Part shown: piece after piece, positions 12,823-13,394 of the stretch
Layout: every line of letters begins with the position of its first letter
Position numbering within the stretch: position 1 is the stretch's first letter
Source of the DNA: DATJSJ01 sp035504175
GTDB lineage: Bacteria; Pseudomonadota; Alphaproteobacteria; Acetobacterales; Acetobacteraceae
Length of the DNA stretch: 13,394 nt
Reading direction: 5' to 3'
Assembly: GCA_035504175.1 (NCBI GenBank)
Contig: DATJSJ010000266.1
Location: forward strand, 1 to 13,394
Program-made: the position numbers and the translations under genes
Notes under the pieces: generated by a model
What the model was told of the DNA's origin: nothing
Seen by the model: only the letters and a program-made list of their open reading frames with translations
The model's database searches: none

Positions 12823-13394
12823 GTGAGCCGCATCCGCTTCGAGGCCATCACCAAGACCTATCGCGGAAAGCATGCGCTGGACGGCGTCGACCTCGAGATC
12901 GAGCCGGGCAGCCTGACCGTGCTGTGCGGCCCGCCGCTCAGCGGCAAATCGGTGCTGCTGCGCCTGCTGGTCGGCCTCGAGCAGCCCACCGCCGGACGCA
13001 TCCTGTTCGACGGCCAGGACATCACCGACCTGCCGGCGGCGACGCGCACGATCGGCTACGTGCCGCAATCCTTCGCGCTGTTCCCGCACATGAGCGTGTT
13101 TGACAACATCGCCTATCCGCTCACGCTCCAGGGCGTCGCGCGCGAGGAGATCCGCGCCCGCGTCGACCAGGCGGCCGGCATCCTGCGCATCCGCCCATTG
13201 CTGGACAAGAAGCCGAGCCAGCTCTCCGGCGGCGAGAAGCAGCGCACCGCGATCGCCCGCGGCATTCTCAAGAACGCCGACATCTTCATCCTCGACGACC
13301 CGCTGGTCGGGCTCGACTTCAAGCTGCGCGAGAGCCTGATGGAAGAACTCAAGGACATGCGCGCGCAGCTCGACGCGACCTTCCTCTACGCGAC
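12823..13394 (+). CDS. ABC transporter ATP-binding protein, GlpS/GlpT-like (partial, runs off the right edge)
   Basis: The first 190 codons of an ABC ATPase are present, starting at a GTG 3 bp after the small membrane-protein gene. Walker A is GPPLSGKS (36-43), which fits GxxxxGKS but differs from the common GPSGCGKST. The Q-loop is VPQSFALFPHMSVFDNI with Gln82. The signature is LSGGEKQR (134-141). Walker B is ADIFILDDP (152-160), with Asp159 where the catalytic Glu normally sits. PLVGLDFKLRESLMEEL (160-176) recalls the PLVNLDYKLREEL segment of GlpS/GlpT-type ATPases of rhizobial glycerol importers, whose Walker A (GPTLAGKT, from memory) is similar. Those systems use two different ATPases, so a second ATPase gene is expected to the right. 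Frame and motifs are intact up to the window edge. Confidence 0.92.
   Translation, partial: MSRIRFEAITKTYRGKHALDGVDLEIEPGSLTVLCGPPLSGKSVLLRLLVGLEQPTAGRILFDGQDITDLPAATRTIGYVPQSFALFPHMSVFDNIAYPLTLQGVAREEIRARVDQAAGILRIRPLLDKKPSQLSGGEKQRTAIARGILKNADIFILDDPLVGLDFKLRESLMEELKDMRAQLDATFLYA

Noticed and set aside
1..13394. CRISPR arrays, tRNA/rRNA genes, insertion sequences, phage or toxin-antitoxin genes
   Set aside because: I found no repeat-spacer arrays, tRNA-like cloverleaf regions, transposase motifs or flanking inverted repeats. All large segments are explained by metabolic, transport and regulatory genes.

Overview
This is a very GC-rich, gene-dense window with frequent GTG/TTG starts and strong GC bias at third codon positions. 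The gene content is a TonB-dependent receptor with its own two-component pair and TonB, a Tat-exported sugar-binding protein, and a split dihydroxyacetone-kinase cluster. Together these suggest an alphaproteobacterium, probably of the Rhodospirillales/Acetobacteraceae type; that placement is inference. I see no rRNA, tRNA, CRISPR array, insertion sequence, phage gene or integration site.

Region 1 (1-986): a small exported protein on the minus strand (189-551), followed by a roughly 435-bp stretch without a convincing gene.

Region 2 (987-6627): a TonB-uptake module. A TonB-dependent outer-membrane receptor (minus strand) is transcribed divergently from a NarL-type two-component pair (plus strand). 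The pair is a membrane sensor kinase with a MoxY-like layout and a LuxR-type response regulator. The divergent spacer holds a good promoter for the receptor, a cluster of TGAC/GTCA half-sites, and a possible 28-codon leader ORF that overlaps the kinase start as ATGA. A TonB-family energy transducer converges on the regulator gene from the other side and lies 29 bp behind dhaL.

Region 3 (6657-13394, open at the right edge): a carbohydrate uptake and catabolism locus. On the minus strand, dhaK, a triose-phosphate-isomerase homologue and dhaL are tightly packed. Divergently, on the plus strand, come a Tat-type family-1 solute-binding protein, two MalF/MalG-type permeases, an unrecognised 92-aa membrane protein, and the start of an ABC ATPase resembling GlpS/GlpT of rhizobial glycerol transporters. 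The 185-bp divergent spacer carries a perfect 17-bp palindrome of GntR/FadR-operator style inside a likely promoter, and a second inverted repeat just downstream.

How it may work: the ABC system imports a small polyol or ketose. An oxidoreductase not in this window would make a ketose, DhaK/DhaL would phosphorylate it, and the isomerase would pass it to central metabolism. The isomerase lacks the Asn of the classic TPI N-terminal motif and resembles EryH-type tetrulose-phosphate isomerases. A C4 substrate (erythrulose, threitol or erythritol route) is therefore a serious alternative to dihydroxyacetone or glycerol. This locus is the best candidate for something undescribed.
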